DNA from: Oryzomonas sagensis
GTDB taxonomy: Bacteria > Desulfobacterota > Desulfuromonadia > Geobacterales > Pseudopelobacteraceae
Assembly (NCBI RefSeq): GCF_008802355.1
Contig: NZ_VZRA01000003.1
Span: 608,664 to 672,663, forward strand
Direction of reading: 5' to 3'
Length of the DNA stretch: 64,000 nt
Part shown: piece after piece, positions 49,042-59,397 of the stretch
Numbering within the stretch: position 1 is the first letter of the stretch
Layout: each line of letters starts with the position of its first letter
Made by a program: the position numbers and the translations under genes
Notes under the pieces: generated by a model
Database searches by the model: none
The model's input: only the letters and a program-made list of their open reading frames with translations
What the model was told of the DNA's origin: nothing

Positions 49042-49078
49042 TTTTGTATACAGTATACAAAAGGCATTTGACTGTCAA
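49042..49078 (-). promoter_or_regulatory. Candidate icd promoter with an overlapping palindromic operator
   Basis: TTGACA reads on the minus strand at 49078-49073 and is followed after 15 bases by TATACT (49057-49052). A perfect 10+1+10 palindrome (49042-49062) with core TGTATACAGTATACA covers that -10, so a bound protein would block transcription. The same core, with one mismatch, occurs upstream of frdC. Confidence 0.6.
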
Positions 49079-49139
49079 GAAAAAACTACCTGTTGTTTCG
49101 ACTGCTTTGCGAATTAAATTGCTGCGTAATAATGTTGTT

Positions 49140-49838
49140 TTATTTTTTGCCGGAATAACGGCGCGCCTCGACGGCATCGTCATGGGAGAAGTGGCGCGGA
49201 ATGGTGAGCACCTGCCCCGGCCAGAGCCGCTTAGGGTCGCGTATCTGGTCACGATTGGCACGGTAAATGAGGGGCCAGAGTGAAACATCATTGTAGATTT
49301 CAGTTCTTCCGGCAATTTGCGGAAGGGTTTCGCCACGGCGAACCGTGTAGGTGGAAGGGAGCGCAACGGGCGGCTCCTTCGAAGCGGCTTTCGCTCTGGC
49401 CGCCGCGGCCTCGGCGGCGGCCTTCAAGCGATTGCGCTCCTGCAGGCGGGCTTCCGCCTGGGCAGCTTCCCGTTGAAGCCGTTCTTCCTCGGCGCGAGCC
49501 GCACGTTCGGCCGCCTGCCGCCTCGCCTCTTCCTCTGCTTCCCTTTTCAGCCGTTGTAATTCGGCTTTCAGCAGATCGCCCTTTTGCAGGGCCAGAAGAT
49601 AATAGGCATCAGCCTCCCTGTCGTTTTTCTGCACCTGCAGCACCGCTTCACCGTGCTCGAAGGTCTCGACGATGTTGCGATACTCCACCGGGAATTGGCG
49701 CGGGCCGTCATGAAGGGACAAGTCATCCACCAGGGCCATGGCCTGCAGGCGCCAAGACGGCGGCGGCGCCTGCGTGGCGCATGCAACGACAAGACAGCAA
49801 CAGACGAGGAGCAGTATGGCGGTGGGCCAGCGCACCAT
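49140..49838 (-). CDS. LysM-domain lipoprotein
   Basis: A 232-residue envelope protein: lipobox VVAC (Cys20), a helical domain (about 30-95), an Ala/Glu/Arg-rich coiled coil (95-155) and a C-terminal LysM (about 163-214, TYTVRRGETLPQIA to WPGQVLTIP) that should bind peptidoglycan. It would link the outer membrane to the wall. It begins 9 bp after aspS ends, so it is probably in the same transcript. Confidence 0.88.
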   Translation of the reverse strand: MVRWPTAILLLVCCCLVVACATQAPPPSWRLQAMALVDDLSLHDGPRQFPVEYRNIVETFEHGEAVLQVQKNDREADAYYLLALQKGDLLKAELQRLKREAEEEARRQAAERAARAEEERLQREAAQAEARLQERNRLKAAAEAAAARAKAASKEPPVALPSTYTVRRGETLPQIAGRTEIYNDVSLWPLIYRANRDQIRDPKRLWPGQVLTIPRHFSHDDAVEARRYSGKK

Positions 49839-49847
49839 TACGGTTCG

Positions 49848-51632
49848 CTATGCCGGTTTCTCCGCCAGCTTGATCCCAAGCTCGCGGAGTTGTTTGGTAT
49901 CCACCGTCGAGGGGGCTTCCGACATCAGGCAGGCGCCCTTCTGGGTTTTGGGGAACGCGATGACGTCGCGGATGGAGTCGCTGCCGGTCAGCAACATGAT
50001 CAGGCGGTCCATGCCGAAAGCGATGCCGCCGTGGGGCGGCGTACCGTAATCGAGCGCATCCAGCAGGAAGCCGAACTTGGCGCGCTTGTCCTCCTCGGAG
50101 TGGCCGAGCATCTTGAACATCAGCGACTGGACCTCTTCCTGATGAATCCTGATGGAGCCGCCGCCGATCTCGTTGCCGTTGAGCACCAGGTCGTAGGCCT
50201 TGGCACGGCAGCGGCCCGGGTCCGATTCCACGTATTCCAGGTCTTCGTCCATGGGCGCGGTGAAGGGGTGGTGCACCGCAGCCCAGCGTTTTTCGTCCTC
50301 GTCCCATTCCAGGAGCGGAAAGTCGGTTATCCACACGAAACGATAGTCGTCCCTGCTGGCAAGCTTGAGAATCCCGGCCAGATGATTGCGCAGCTTGCCG
50401 AGGGAATCGTGCACCACCTTGGGCTTATCGGCCACGAAGAACAGCAGGTCGCCCTCCTCTGCACCAAAGGCGGTATTCATGGCGGCAATCTCTTCCGGCG
50501 TAAAGAACTTGGCAATGGGAGAGTGCCACTCCCCTTCCTCGAACTTGACGTAAGCCAGCCCCTTGGCGCCGTAGATCTTGACGAACTCGGTCAGGTCGTC
50601 GATTTCCTTGCGGGAAAAGCCGGCGCACCCCTTGGCATTGATCCCCTTGATGATGCCCCCCTTGGTCGCCACATCGGCAAAGACCTTGAAACCGGAACCT
50701 TTGACGAGATCGGTCAGATCGCACAGTTCCATGCCGAAGCGCATATCCGGGTTGTCCACGCCGAAACGGCGGATGGACTCGGCATAGGTGATCCGCTCCA
50801 CCGGCAGCCGGACATCGACCCCCTTGGCCTCCTTGAAGATGCGGGCGATCAACCCCTCCATGATCGTGATGATATCCTCGCGGTCGATAAAGGACATCTC
50901 GCAGTCGATCTGGGTAAACTCGGGCTGGCGGTCGGCCCGCAGGTCCTCGTCGCGGAAACAGCGCACCACCTGAAAATAGCGGTCAAAGCCGGAAATCATC
51001 AGGATCTGCTTGAAGATCTGGGGCGATTGGGGCAAAGCATAGAACGAGCCCTGGTTGATGCGGGACGGCACCAGAAAGTCGCGGGCACCCTCCGGCGTCG
51101 ACTTGGTCAGAAAGGGTGTTTCCAATTCGATAAATCCATTTTCCGTCAGATATGAACGTGTTAGCTGCGCAACCTTCGAGCGGAGGATTAAGTTGCTCTG
51201 GAGTTGGGGACGGCGCAGGTCCAGGTAGCGGTGCTTGAGACGGATATTCTCGTTCGCTTCGCTGAATTCGTCCAGCATGAAGGGAAGCGGCTTGGAACGG
51301 TTGAGCAGCTTGCATTCGGTGACCCGGATCTCCACCTCGCCGGTCTTCATGTTGGGGTTGACCGTACCTTCCGGCCGCGGGATGACCGTGCCCTTTATCG
51401 CCAGGACAAACTCGCTGCGCACCGATTCCGCCACGCCGTGGGCCGGAGCAGACACCTCGGGATCGAAGACGATCTGGGCAATCCCCTCCCGGTCGCGCAG
51501 GTCGATGAAAATCAAACCGCCATGGTCCCGGCGACGCAGGGCCCAGCCCATCAGAATCACCTCGGAGCCGATATCGGCGGCGCGCAAATCGCCGCAGTAG
51601 TGTGTCCGCTTCCAGTTTCCCAACGTGTCCAT
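49848..51632 (-). CDS. aspS: Aspartyl-tRNA synthetase
   Basis: A 594-residue class II synthetase of bacterial type with an anticodon-binding OB domain (about 15-110), the split catalytic domain ([55 protein letters not shown]) and a GAD insertion in between, ending [15 protein letters not shown]. It may be non-discriminating if GatCAB is present; that cannot be judged here. Confidence 0.97.
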   Translation of the reverse strand: MDTLGNWKRTHYCGDLRAADIGSEVILMGWALRRRDHGGLIFIDLRDREGIAQIVFDPEVSAPAHGVAESVRSEFVLAIKGTVIPRPEGTVNPNMKTGEVEIRVTECKLLNRSKPLPFMLDEFSEANENIRLKHRYLDLRRPQLQSNLILRSKVAQLTRSYLTENGFIELETPFLTKSTPEGARDFLVPSRINQGSFYALPQSPQIFKQILMISGFDRYFQVVRCFRDEDLRADRQPEFTQIDCEMSFIDREDIITIMEGLIARIFKEAKGVDVRLPVERITYAESIRRFGVDNPDMRFGMELCDLTDLVKGSGFKVFADVATKGGIIKGINAKGCAGFSRKEIDDLTEFVKIYGAKGLAYVKFEEGEWHSPIAKFFTPEEIAAMNTAFGAEEGDLLFFVADKPKVVHDSLGKLRNHLAGILKLASRDDYRFVWITDFPLLEWDEDEKRWAAVHHPFTAPMDEDLEYVESDPGRCRAKAYDLVLNGNEIGGGSIRIHQEEVQSLMFKMLGHSEEDKRAKFGFLLDALDYGTPPHGGIAFGMDRLIMLLTGSDSIRDVIAFPKTQKGACLMSEAPSTVDTKQLRELGIKLAEKPA

Positions 51633-51676
51633 ATCTCAATCCTCCATTCAATAATGCTTTTAATGAATCAAACACC

Positions 51677-51800
51677 CGCCACAGAGACACGGAGACACAG
51701 AGATTCACAGAGAAAGGCAAAACAGGTTTAAGGGAAAGTGGAATCCATATTTTGTCCAGTTTTTCCCGATTTTCTCCGTGTCTCTGTGCCTCTGTGGCAG
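51677..51800. repeat. Long imperfect inverted repeat, CACAGAG family, copy C
   Basis: The left arm begins CGCCACAGAGACACGGAGAC (from 51677), and the right arm (51770-51800), reverse complemented, begins CTGCCACAGAGGCACAGAG. It separates lepB and aspS, both leftward. This is the best-preserved copy in the window. Confidence 0.8.
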
Positions 51801-51826
51801 ATTATGGTTTTGTTTTCGACTTAAAA

Positions 51827-52513
51827 TCAGTTTATCAGTTTCCCGATGCTGCCGAAACGGGGCCTGAACGTATCCTTGTCCCACGACCAGTACTTGATGA
51901 ACGCCAAGCCCTTGATCTTGTCCCGGGTCACAAAGCCCCAGAAGCGGCTGTCATAGGAACGGTCCCGGTTGTCCCCCATCATGAAATACGAGTTGGGCGG
52001 CACCGTGACCGGGCCGAAGGTATCCCGCGGATTCATCTCCTTGGGGACGATATCCTTTTCCTTGTGCACCTCGTGGGGGTTCTCGTAGGGCTTGCCATTG
52101 ACGAAGACCTTTTTGTCCTTGCCCTCGATCACATCGCCCGGCGTGCCGATAACCCGCTTGATGAAATCCTTGCTGGGGTCCTCCGGGTATTCGAAGACGA
52201 TCACGTCGCCCCGGCGCGGATCGCGAAGCGTAAGCAGCCGTTTATCGCTGAAGGGGAACTTGGTGCCATAGATGAACTTGTTGACGAGCAGGTGGTCGCC
52301 GATGGCCAGGGTGTCTTCCATGGACCCGGACGGGATTTTGAAGGCCTGCACCAGGTAGGTGCGGATGACCAGCGCCAAGAGTAACGCAATAAGGATCGAT
52401 TCGGCATATTCGCGGATGATGCTCTTCTGCTTCACGTCCGGCGCAGAGTCATTGAGGGATGATTTTGCGGATGGTACTGAGGGTTGCGGTGATGTTTCGC
52501 TGTTGTCTTCCAT
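51827..52513 (-). CDS. lepB: Signal peptidase I
   Basis: A 228-residue membrane serine protease that removes signal peptides. One TM (about 36-56) precedes the catalytic Ser64 (KIPSGSMEDTL) and the Lys119 region (DFIKRVIGTPGD); YFMMGDNRDRSYDSRFWG is the conserved box E. A charged 30-residue cytoplasmic tail precedes the TM. It follows lepA by 28 bp. Confidence 0.96.
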   Translation of the reverse strand: MEDNSETSPQPSVPSAKSSLNDSAPDVKQKSIIREYAESILIALLLALVIRTYLVQAFKIPSGSMEDTLAIGDHLLVNKFIYGTKFPFSDKRLLTLRDPRRGDVIVFEYPEDPSKDFIKRVIGTPGDVIEGKDKKVFVNGKPYENPHEVHKEKDIVPKEMNPRDTFGPVTVPPNSYFMMGDNRDRSYDSRFWGFVTRDKIKGLAFIKYWSWDKDTFRPRFGSIGKLIN

Positions 52514-52541
52514 TTGAGTGTTCCTTTGCGGAAATGGGGAT

Positions 52542-54344
52542 TTATTTGTCGTCCACCTTGAGAATCGCCAGAAACGCTTCCTGAGGGAGTTCCACGTTCC
52601 CGACGTTTTTCATACGTTTTTTGCCTTCCTTCTGCTTCTCCAGGAGTTTGCGTTTGCGGGTGATGTCCCCGCCGTAACATTTGGCTAACACGTCCTTACG
52701 CATGGCCTTGACCGTCTCGCGGGCAATGATCTTGTTGCCGATGGCCGCCTGGATGGCCACCTCGAACATCTGGCGCGGGATCAACTCCTTCATCTTGGCT
52801 ACCAGGTCGCGACCGCGGAAATAGGCCTTGTCCCGGTGGATGATCAGGGACAGGGCGTCCACCACCTCGCCGTTGATCATGATGTTCATCCTGACCAATT
52901 CGCTGCGGCGGTAATCCAGGTGCTCGTAGTCCAGGGAGGCGTACCCCTTGGTGATGGATTTCAGCTTGTCGTAAAAATCGAGCACGATCTCGTTCAGGGG
53001 CATCTCGTAGATGATCATGACCCTGGTGGGGGTCAGGTACTTGATCTCCCGCTGCACGCCGCGCTTCTCCTCGCACAGGGCCAGCACGCCGCCGACGAAT
53101 TCATTGGGCACGTGGATATGGGCGAGAATGAACGGCTCTTCCAGATAGTCGACGTGTTGTGGTTCGGGGAGCTGGTTGGCGCTCTCGATGGTGACCACTT
53201 CGCCGGTGACGCGATGGACCTTGTACACAACCGTCGGTGCGGTGGTGATCAGGTCCAGGCCGAATTCCCGCTCCAGCCGTTCCTGGATGATCTCCATGTG
53301 CAGCAGGCCCAGAAAGCCGCAACGATAGCCGAACCCCAGGGCTACCGAGGTTTCCGGCTCGTAGGAGAAGGATGAGTCGTTGAGCTTGAGCTTGGCCAGG
53401 GCGTCGCGCAACTGCTCGTATTGGGCCGTATCGATCGGATACAGGCCGGAGAAGACCATCGGCTTGACCTCTTTGAACCCGGCAAGCGCCCGTTCGCACG
53501 GCCGGTTCAGCAGGGTCACCGTATCGCCTACCTTGGCGTCGGCCACATCCTTGATACCGGCGATCACGAAACCGACTTCTCCGGCGCTCAACGCGGGTAC
53601 CTCAAGCATCACCGGGGCGAACACCCCGACCTTGAGCGCCTCGTAAGAGCGCTTGGTGGACATGAGCTGAATCTTGTCACCCTTTTTGAGGGTGCCCTCG
53701 AAGAGCCTCACCAAAATGATGACTCCCTGGTACTGGTCGTACCACGAATCGAACAGGAGCGCCTTGAGCGGCGCGGAGGGGTCCCCCGAGGGCGCCGGTA
53801 TCTTCTTGACGATCTCCTCGAGGATCTCGTGGGTGCCGATCCCCTCTTTGGCGCTGGCCAGCACCGCGTCGTGGGCATCGATGCCGATGATTTCCTCGAT
53901 CTCCTGGATGACCCGCTCCGGGTCGGCCGCGGGCAGGTCGATCTTGTTGAGGACCGGGAAGACCTCAAGATTATTGTCCAGGGCCAGGTACACATTGGCC
54001 AGGGTCTGGGCCTCGACCCCCTGGGAGGCGTCAACCACCAGGAGCCCGCCTTCGCAGGCCGCCAGAGAGCGGGACACCTCGTAGGTGAAGTCCACATGGC
54101 CGGGGGTGTCGATCAGATTGAGGACGTAATCGTTGCCGTCGTCGGCCCGGTAGTTGAGCCGAACGGTCTGGGCCTTGATGGTGATGCCCCGTTCACGTTC
54201 CAGATCCATCTTGTCCAGGAATTGATCCTGTTTTTCCCGGTCGGAAAGCGCGCCGGTGTATTCCAGGAGACGGTCGGCCAAGGTGGATTTACCGTGATCG
54301 ATGTGGGCGATGATGGAAAAATTTCGTAATCTGCTGATGGCCAT
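52542..54344 (-). CDS. lepA: Elongation factor 4 (LepA)
   Basis: A 600-residue ribosomal GTPase. G1 loop AHIDHGKST (13-21), DTPGHVDF and [11 protein letters not shown], then the LepA-specific C-terminal domain ([21 protein letters not shown]). The ATG at 54344 follows GAAGGA; the 30 extra codons of open frame have no homology. lepA-lepB is a classic pair. Confidence 0.97.
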   Translation of the reverse strand: MAISRLRNFSIIAHIDHGKSTLADRLLEYTGALSDREKQDQFLDKMDLERERGITIKAQTVRLNYRADDGNDYVLNLIDTPGHVDFTYEVSRSLAACEGGLLVVDASQGVEAQTLANVYLALDNNLEVFPVLNKIDLPAADPERVIQEIEEIIGIDAHDAVLASAKEGIGTHEILEEIVKKIPAPSGDPSAPLKALLFDSWYDQYQGVIILVRLFEGTLKKGDKIQLMSTKRSYEALKVGVFAPVMLEVPALSAGEVGFVIAGIKDVADAKVGDTVTLLNRPCERALAGFKEVKPMVFSGLYPIDTAQYEQLRDALAKLKLNDSSFSYEPETSVALGFGYRCGFLGLLHMEIIQERLEREFGLDLITTAPTVVYKVHRVTGEVVTIESANQLPEPQHVDYLEEPFILAHIHVPNEFVGGVLALCEEKRGVQREIKYLTPTRVMIIYEMPLNEIVLDFYDKLKSITKGYASLDYEHLDYRRSELVRMNIMINGEVVDALSLIIHRDKAYFRGRDLVAKMKELIPRQMFEVAIQAAIGNKIIARETVKAMRKDVLAKCYGGDITRKRKLLEKQKEGKKRMKNVGNVELPQEAFLAILKVDDK

Positions 54345-54682
54345 AAATCCTTCGGTTACGCACACTAAAATGGAATTGTGAAGGATAGATAAATATGGCC
54401 TGAAAGTAAAGCGGAAAAGCCGGACCGCCGCCATTCCCGCGCTGTCCCGGGGTTGACCCGCGCAGGGGGGAGTTCCTCACCTGACGCCGGAATGCCGTAG
54501 TGGCCGGAAGAGCCGCCGCCCGTATTGCAGCAAACCACTCACCACGCCGGTCCGCCGCCGGACGGCCGGCGATCAGCATCCCAGCAGAAGCATACGCCTT
54601 CCGGACAAGCGGCGGCATGGAGGCGTCACGGATTCAGGCGATAGGGATTGACGCCGGAGAGCGCGACGCTTAAGATACCCCT
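54345..54682. other. Non-coding region between divergent lepA and xseA
   Basis: A 338-base gap. The lepA-proximal 80 bases are AT-rich and probably hold its promoter. The rest is GC-rich, with short inverted repeats such as CGCCGG/CCGGCG. The frame at 54289-54618 is not gene-like. No strong ribosome site precedes xseA. Confidence 0.5.
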
Positions 54683-56023
54683 ATGGATATCTTTGCCGAA
54701 AAGACCATTCTCACGGTCAGCCGCCTGACCGCCCTCATCCGGGGGGTACTGGAGGACAACTTCGACCAGGTCTGGGTCGAAGGAGAGGTATCCAACCTGT
54801 CCCTCCCCTCCTCCGGGCACCTCTATTTCACCCTCAAGGATGCCGGGGCCCAGGTGCGGTGCGTCATGTTCAAAAGCGCCGCAAAGAACCTGAAGTTCCG
54901 CCTTTCCGACGGCATGGGCCTGATCGTCAGGGGGCGCCTCTCCGTCTACGACCAGCGCGGCGAATACCAGATCATCTGCGAATATCTGGAGCCGGCCGGC
55001 GTCGGAGCCCTGCAGTTGGCCTTCATGCAACTCAAGGAACGCCTGGCCCGGGAGGGGCTTTTCGACGAGGTCCGCAAGCGCCCCATGCCCCGTTTCCCCA
55101 AACGGGTGGGGGTGGTGACGTCGCCGACCGGCGCCGCTATCCACGACATCCTCAATGTCCTCAAGCGCCGTTTCGCATCGCTGGAGGTGCTGCTCTACCC
55201 GGTGCGCGGCCAGGGCGACGGCGCCGCCCGGGAAGTCGCCTCGGCCATCGCCGACATGAACCGCCTGGGCGAGGTGGACGTGCTGATCGTCGGCCGCGGC
55301 GGCGGTTCCCTGGAAGACCTGTGGGCGTTCAACGAGGAGATCGTGGCGCGAGCCGTACGCCGCTCCCGCATCCCGATCATCTCGGCCGTGGGGCACGAGA
55401 CCGACTGGACCATCTGCGACTTTGCCGCCGACCTGCGCGCCCCCACCCCGTCCGCTGCCGCGGAGCTGGTTTCCGCCAGCGCCGAGGAGCTGCGCGGCCA
55501 GATAGATTCCCTGGCCCATCGCCTGCGCCTGGGGATCGAATCGTACCTGGCCGCCCGGGAAGCGCGGCTCGATCTGCTGCGGCGGGCACTCCACGACCCC
55601 ACGACCTTGGTGGGGCACTTGGCCCAGCGGGTGGACGACCTGACGGAGCGGCTTGCCGTAAGCCTGGAGAACGTCCTGATTCGGCGCAGAGAACAGCTAA
55701 ATCGCCTCAATCAATCGCTTTCATTCAATAGTCCGATATATTTGATTGCCGATCGCCGGCAGCGCCTGCACCAACTCGAGTCGGACGGTGAACGGCTGAT
55801 ACAATCGAAACTGAAGGTTCTCAAACTGGCTTTCGGGGAACAGGCCGCACGGCTGGAAGTGCTCTCGCCGCTCTCCACCCTTGCCCGGGGGTACGCCATT
55901 GCCCGACGCTGTAAAGACGGCACGGTGGCCACCGACGCCGCGCAGCTTGCGGAGGGCGAACTGCTGAAGCTCAACTTCCGCCGGGGCACGGCCCTCTGCC
56001 GGGTGGAGAGCCGGGAAGCGTGA
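54683..56023 (+). CDS. xseA: Exodeoxyribonuclease VII large subunit
   Basis: A 446-residue catalytic subunit degrading single-stranded DNA. An OB-fold (about 1-100, VEGEVSNLSLPSSGHLYFTLKD), the catalytic domain (VGVVTSPTGAAIHDILNVLKRR, GRGGGSLEDLWAFNEE, SAVGHETDWTICDFAADLRAPTPSAAAE) and a long coiled coil follow in order. xseB follows in the same direction. Confidence 0.96.
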   Translation: MDIFAEKTILTVSRLTALIRGVLEDNFDQVWVEGEVSNLSLPSSGHLYFTLKDAGAQVRCVMFKSAAKNLKFRLSDGMGLIVRGRLSVYDQRGEYQIICEYLEPAGVGALQLAFMQLKERLAREGLFDEVRKRPMPRFPKRVGVVTSPTGAAIHDILNVLKRRFASLEVLLYPVRGQGDGAAREVASAIADMNRLGEVDVLIVGRGGGSLEDLWAFNEEIVARAVRRSRIPIISAVGHETDWTICDFAADLRAPTPSAAAELVSASAEELRGQIDSLAHRLRLGIESYLAAREARLDLLRRALHDPTTLVGHLAQRVDDLTERLAVSLENVLIRRREQLNRLNQSLSFNSPIYLIADRRQRLHQLESDGERLIQSKLKVLKLAFGEQAARLEVLSPLSTLARGYAIARRCKDGTVATDAAQLAEGELLKLNFRRGTALCRVESREA

Positions 56024-56093
56024 ATACTTGACCGTAGACGGCATATCTGTATAATGTCCCGATAGTGAAAATAGGCAAAAAAAGGTTTTTAAC

Positions 56094-56321
56094 ATGGCAA
56101 CGGAAAAATTCGAAACGTCCCTGAAAAAGCTGGAAGAGATCGTCAAACGCCTGGAAGGCGGCTCGATTTCCCTGGAGGACTCCCTCAAGGCCTTCGAAGA
56201 AGGGGTCAAACACGCCGCTTTCTGTTCCCAAAAACTGGACGAGGCCGAACGACGGGTCGAGGTGCTGCTGAAGCGCAAGGACGGAACCTTTGGCCGAGAG
56301 CCGTTCGAACCGGAAGAATAA
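56094..56321 (+). CDS. xseB: Exodeoxyribonuclease VII small subunit
   Basis: A 75-residue helical subunit with the family sequence FETSLKKLEEIVKRLEGGSISLEDSLKAFEEGVK. It binds the XseA coiled coil and is needed for activity. It lies 70 bp after xseA and before ispA, the common xseA-xseB-ispA-dxs order. Confidence 0.96.
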   Translation: MATEKFETSLKKLEEIVKRLEGGSISLEDSLKAFEEGVKHAAFCSQKLDEAERRVEVLLKRKDGTFGREPFEPEE

Positions 56322-56340
56322 AATCAAAGTCAAAACTTCT

Positions 56341-56429
56341 GCCCCAGAGACACAACGCAGTTTCCCCGCCCCAGATACTTGCTCGCACCTCTTCGGTCGG
56401 CTAGCTCGGCACCCGGGTGTCTCCGCGGC
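56341..56429. repeat. Short relative of the CACAGAG inverted repeat, copy E
   Basis: GCCCCAGAGACAC (56341-56353) is matched by GTGTCTCCGCGGC (56417-56429), which reverse complements to GCCGCGGAGACAC. The arms are short and weaker than in the other copies. It lies between xseB and ispA, both rightward. Confidence 0.4.
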
Positions 56430-56447
56430 AAAAAAAGGACCCCCACC

Positions 56448-57341
56448 ATGGATTTGAAGACATACCTGAAAGAACAGTGCACACGGGTTGACGAAGCCCT
56501 GGACCGCTTCCTCCCCAAGGAAACCGAGCTTCCCCACAACCTGCACAAGGCCATGCGCTACTCGGTCTTTGCCGGCGGCAAGCGGGTGCGGCCGATCCTG
56601 ATGCTGGCCGCCTGCCAGGCGGTCGGCGGCGACACGGAGCGCGCCATACCGGCGGCTTGCGCCATGGAGATGATCCATACCTACTCCCTGATCCACGACG
56701 ACCTGCCCGCCATGGACGACGACGATTTCCGGCGCGGCAACCCCACCAACCACAAGGTTTTTGGCGAGGCCATCGCCATCCTGGCCGGGGATGCCCTGCT
56801 GACCGAGGCTTTCAAGCTGGCCAGCGACCCGCGCCTCAACAGCGATGTACCGCCTGCCGCACGCCTGGCGGTCATCAACGAAATCGCGGTCGGTGCCGGC
56901 TCCCACGGCATGGTGGGCGGACAGGTCGTGGACATGGAGAGCGAAGGCAAGCCGGATATCGACCTGCCCATCGTGCAGTACATCCACACCCACAAAACCG
57001 GCGCCCTGATCAAGGCCTCGGTGGTTGCCGGCGCACTGTTGGGGGGAGCGGACGAGACCAAACTGGCTGCCGTCAAGCGATACGGCGAGGCTGCCGGACT
57101 GGCCTTCCAGATCGCCGACGATATCCTGGATATCGAGGGCACCACCGAGGAGATCGGCAAGGATGCAGGCAGCGACGAGGCCCGCGGCAAGGCGACCTAT
57201 CCGGCGGTAATGGGCTTGCCGGCGGCCAAGGCAGAAGCCCGGACCATGATGGATGAGGCCATGGCCGCCCTGGAGATCTTCGGCCCCGAGGCCGATCCGC
57301 TGCGGAACATCGCCCAGTATATCGTCAACAGGAAGAACTGA
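56448..57341 (+). CDS. ispA: Farnesyl/geranyl diphosphate synthase
   Basis: A 297-residue trans-prenyltransferase. The first Asp-rich motif is DDLPAMD (84-90), the second DDILD, and GGKRVRP binds isopentenyl diphosphate. It makes farnesyl diphosphate from the output of the dxs pathway encoded next. The ATG at 56448 is chosen by homology; the frame is open from 56379. Confidence 0.94.
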   Translation: MDLKTYLKEQCTRVDEALDRFLPKETELPHNLHKAMRYSVFAGGKRVRPILMLAACQAVGGDTERAIPAACAMEMIHTYSLIHDDLPAMDDDDFRRGNPTNHKVFGEAIAILAGDALLTEAFKLASDPRLNSDVPPAARLAVINEIAVGAGSHGMVGGQVVDMESEGKPDIDLPIVQYIHTHKTGALIKASVVAGALLGGADETKLAAVKRYGEAAGLAFQIADDILDIEGTTEEIGKDAGSDEARGKATYPAVMGLPAAKAEARTMMDEAMAALEIFGPEADPLRNIAQYIVNRKN

Positions 57342-57352
57342 AACGGGAAGTG

Positions 57353-57488
57353 TCCACCAGGGAGGACACGGAGGAAAGACAAAAACCATTTACAGGGATG
57401 GACAGGATGCACAAATGCAATTTTAAAAATCCTGAATAACCTAGTTTTCAATCCTGTCCGTTCCGCTTTCCTCAGTCTCCCTCCGTGG
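57353..57488. repeat. Long nested inverted repeat, CACAGAG family, copy D
   Basis: Outer arms: CCACCAGGGAGGACACGG (from 57355) and, reverse complemented, CCACGGAGGGAGACTGAGG (to 57488). An inner pair nests inside: GGACAGGAT (57400-57408) and ATCCTGTCC (57451-57459). It lies between ispA and dxs, both rightward. Confidence 0.7.
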
Positions 57489-57519
57489 TAATGTTTTTAA
57501 ATTAGATAAGGACCTGTCA

Positions 57520-59397
57520 ATGGCTATCCTTGAAACGATAAACTCCCCCGATGACCTGAAAAAGCTCCCTCTGTCCCAACTTCCGGCCGTGGCTGCGGAG
57601 CTTCGCACCATGATCATCGAAACGTGCGCAAAGAACGGCGGCCATCTGGCGCCCAGCCTGGGCGTTGTGGAACTGACCATTGCCCTGCACCGGACATTCG
57701 ACTCGCCTGCCGACAAGATCATCTGGGATGTGGGCCATCAGGCCTACGCCCACAAGATCCTCACCGGCCGGCGGGAGCGGTTCCCCACCCTGCGCACCCT
57801 GAACGGCATCACCGGCTTCCCCAAACGGGCCGAATCGCCCCACGACGCTTTTGGCGTCGGCCACTCCTCCACCTCCATCTCGGCGGCCACCGGCTATGCC
57901 GCAGCACGTGACCTGGATGAGCGCAGGAACAAGGTGGTTGCGGTGATCGGCGACGGCTCCATGACCGGCGGCATGGCCTACGAAGGGATAAACAACGCCG
58001 GCGCCCTGGCCAAGGACCTGATCGTCATCCTCAATGACAACGAGATGTCCATTGCCGAAAATGTCGGCGCCCTCTCCACCTTTCTGAGCCGTACCTCCTC
58101 CAGCGAATTCGTGTATCGCTTTAAAAAGAATACGGAGGCGTTTCTCAAACGGATGGACGTTGGCAAAGGGGTTCTGCATGTCGCCCGCAAGCTGGAGGAG
58201 TCCTTCAAGGGGCTCTTCACCCCCGGCATGATGTTCGAGGCGTTCGGCTTCAATTATATCGGTCCCATCGATGGACACGATCTGCCGAAGCTATTGGAAA
58301 CCCTGGAGGGGATCAAGAAGTTCCATGATCCCGTCCTGATCCATGTCCTGACCAAGAAAGGCAAAGGTTATAAACCTGCCGAAGACAACCCGTCGCTTTT
58401 CCACGGCGTCGGACCGTTCGAGATCGAAACCGGCAAGGTGCTCAAGGGGAAAGGCGGTGCCGCATCCTACACCGCAATCTTCGGCAACACCCTCTGTAAA
58501 CTGGCTGCCGAAGACGAACGGATCGTGGCCATCACCGCTGCCATGCCCGACGGCACCGGTCTGAGCGGATTCGCCAAGGAATACCCCGAACGTTTTTTCG
58601 ACATGGGCATCGCCGAACAGCATGGGGTGGCCTTTGCCGCCGGCCTGGCGGCCAGTGGCCTGCGGCCGGTATTCGCGGTCTACTCCACCTTCCTGCAACG
58701 CGCCTACGACCTGGTTTTCCACGATGTCTGCCTGCAGAACCTGCCGGTGACCTTTGCCGTGGACCGGGCGGGGGTGGTCGGCAGCGACGGCCCCACCCAT
58801 CACGGCGCCTTCGACCTCTCCTACCTGCGTCACCTGCCCAACATGACCCTGATGGCGCCCAAAGACGAAAACGAACTCCAGCACATGCTGACCACCGCCC
58901 TTCACTTGGGCGGCCCGGCCGCCGTGCGTTATCCCCGGGGAAACGGCTATGGCGTGCCGCTGGAGCAGACCCTGGCCCCGCTCCCCGTGGGTCGGGCCGA
59001 ACTGCTCCGCGAAGGAGGGGACGGCGTGCTGCTGGCCCTGGGCACCATGGTCTACCCCGCCCTGGAGGCGGCCGGGCAACTTGAAAAAGAGCACGGCATG
59101 GCACTGGCCGTTGTCAATGCCCGCTTCGTAAAGCCGCTGGACGAGGCGCTGATCCTGGAACTCGCCCGCACGCACGGCCGGATTGTGACCCTGGAGGAGA
59201 ACGCCTTGCAAGGCGGTTTCGGTACGGCCATACTGGAGTTGCTGGAACAGCACGGCCTGACCGGCGTACCGGTTCTGCGCCTCGGCTACCCCGACCACTA
59301 CATACCCCAGGGCGAACAGCACGAACTGCGCGCCATGGTGGGACTCGACTGCGCCGGGATCGTAGCATCGGTGCACGCCTTCATCTCCCGCCCATGA
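57520..59397 (+). CDS. dxs: 1-deoxy-D-xylulose-5-phosphate synthase
   Basis: A 625-residue thiamine diphosphate enzyme, the first step of the MEP isoprenoid pathway. [13 protein letters not shown], the TPP motif [29 protein letters not shown] with the catalytic Glu, and a C-terminal transketolase domain are present. Its stop overlaps the following gene (ATGA). Confidence 0.97.
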   Translation: MAILETINSPDDLKKLPLSQLPAVAAELRTMIIETCAKNGGHLAPSLGVVELTIALHRTFDSPADKIIWDVGHQAYAHKILTGRRERFPTLRTLNGITGFPKRAESPHDAFGVGHSSTSISAATGYAAARDLDERRNKVVAVIGDGSMTGGMAYEGINNAGALAKDLIVILNDNEMSIAENVGALSTFLSRTSSSEFVYRFKKNTEAFLKRMDVGKGVLHVARKLEESFKGLFTPGMMFEAFGFNYIGPIDGHDLPKLLETLEGIKKFHDPVLIHVLTKKGKGYKPAEDNPSLFHGVGPFEIETGKVLKGKGGAASYTAIFGNTLCKLAAEDERIVAITAAMPDGTGLSGFAKEYPERFFDMGIAEQHGVAFAAGLAASGLRPVFAVYSTFLQRAYDLVFHDVCLQNLPVTFAVDRAGVVGSDGPTHHGAFDLSYLRHLPNMTLMAPKDENELQHMLTTALHLGGPAAVRYPRGNGYGVPLEQTLAPLPVGRAELLREGGDGVLLALGTMVYPALEAAGQLEKEHGMALAVVNARFVKPLDEALILELARTHGRIVTLEENALQGGFGTAILELLEQHGLTGVPVLRLGYPDHYIPQGEQHELRAMVGLDCAGIVASVHAFISRP

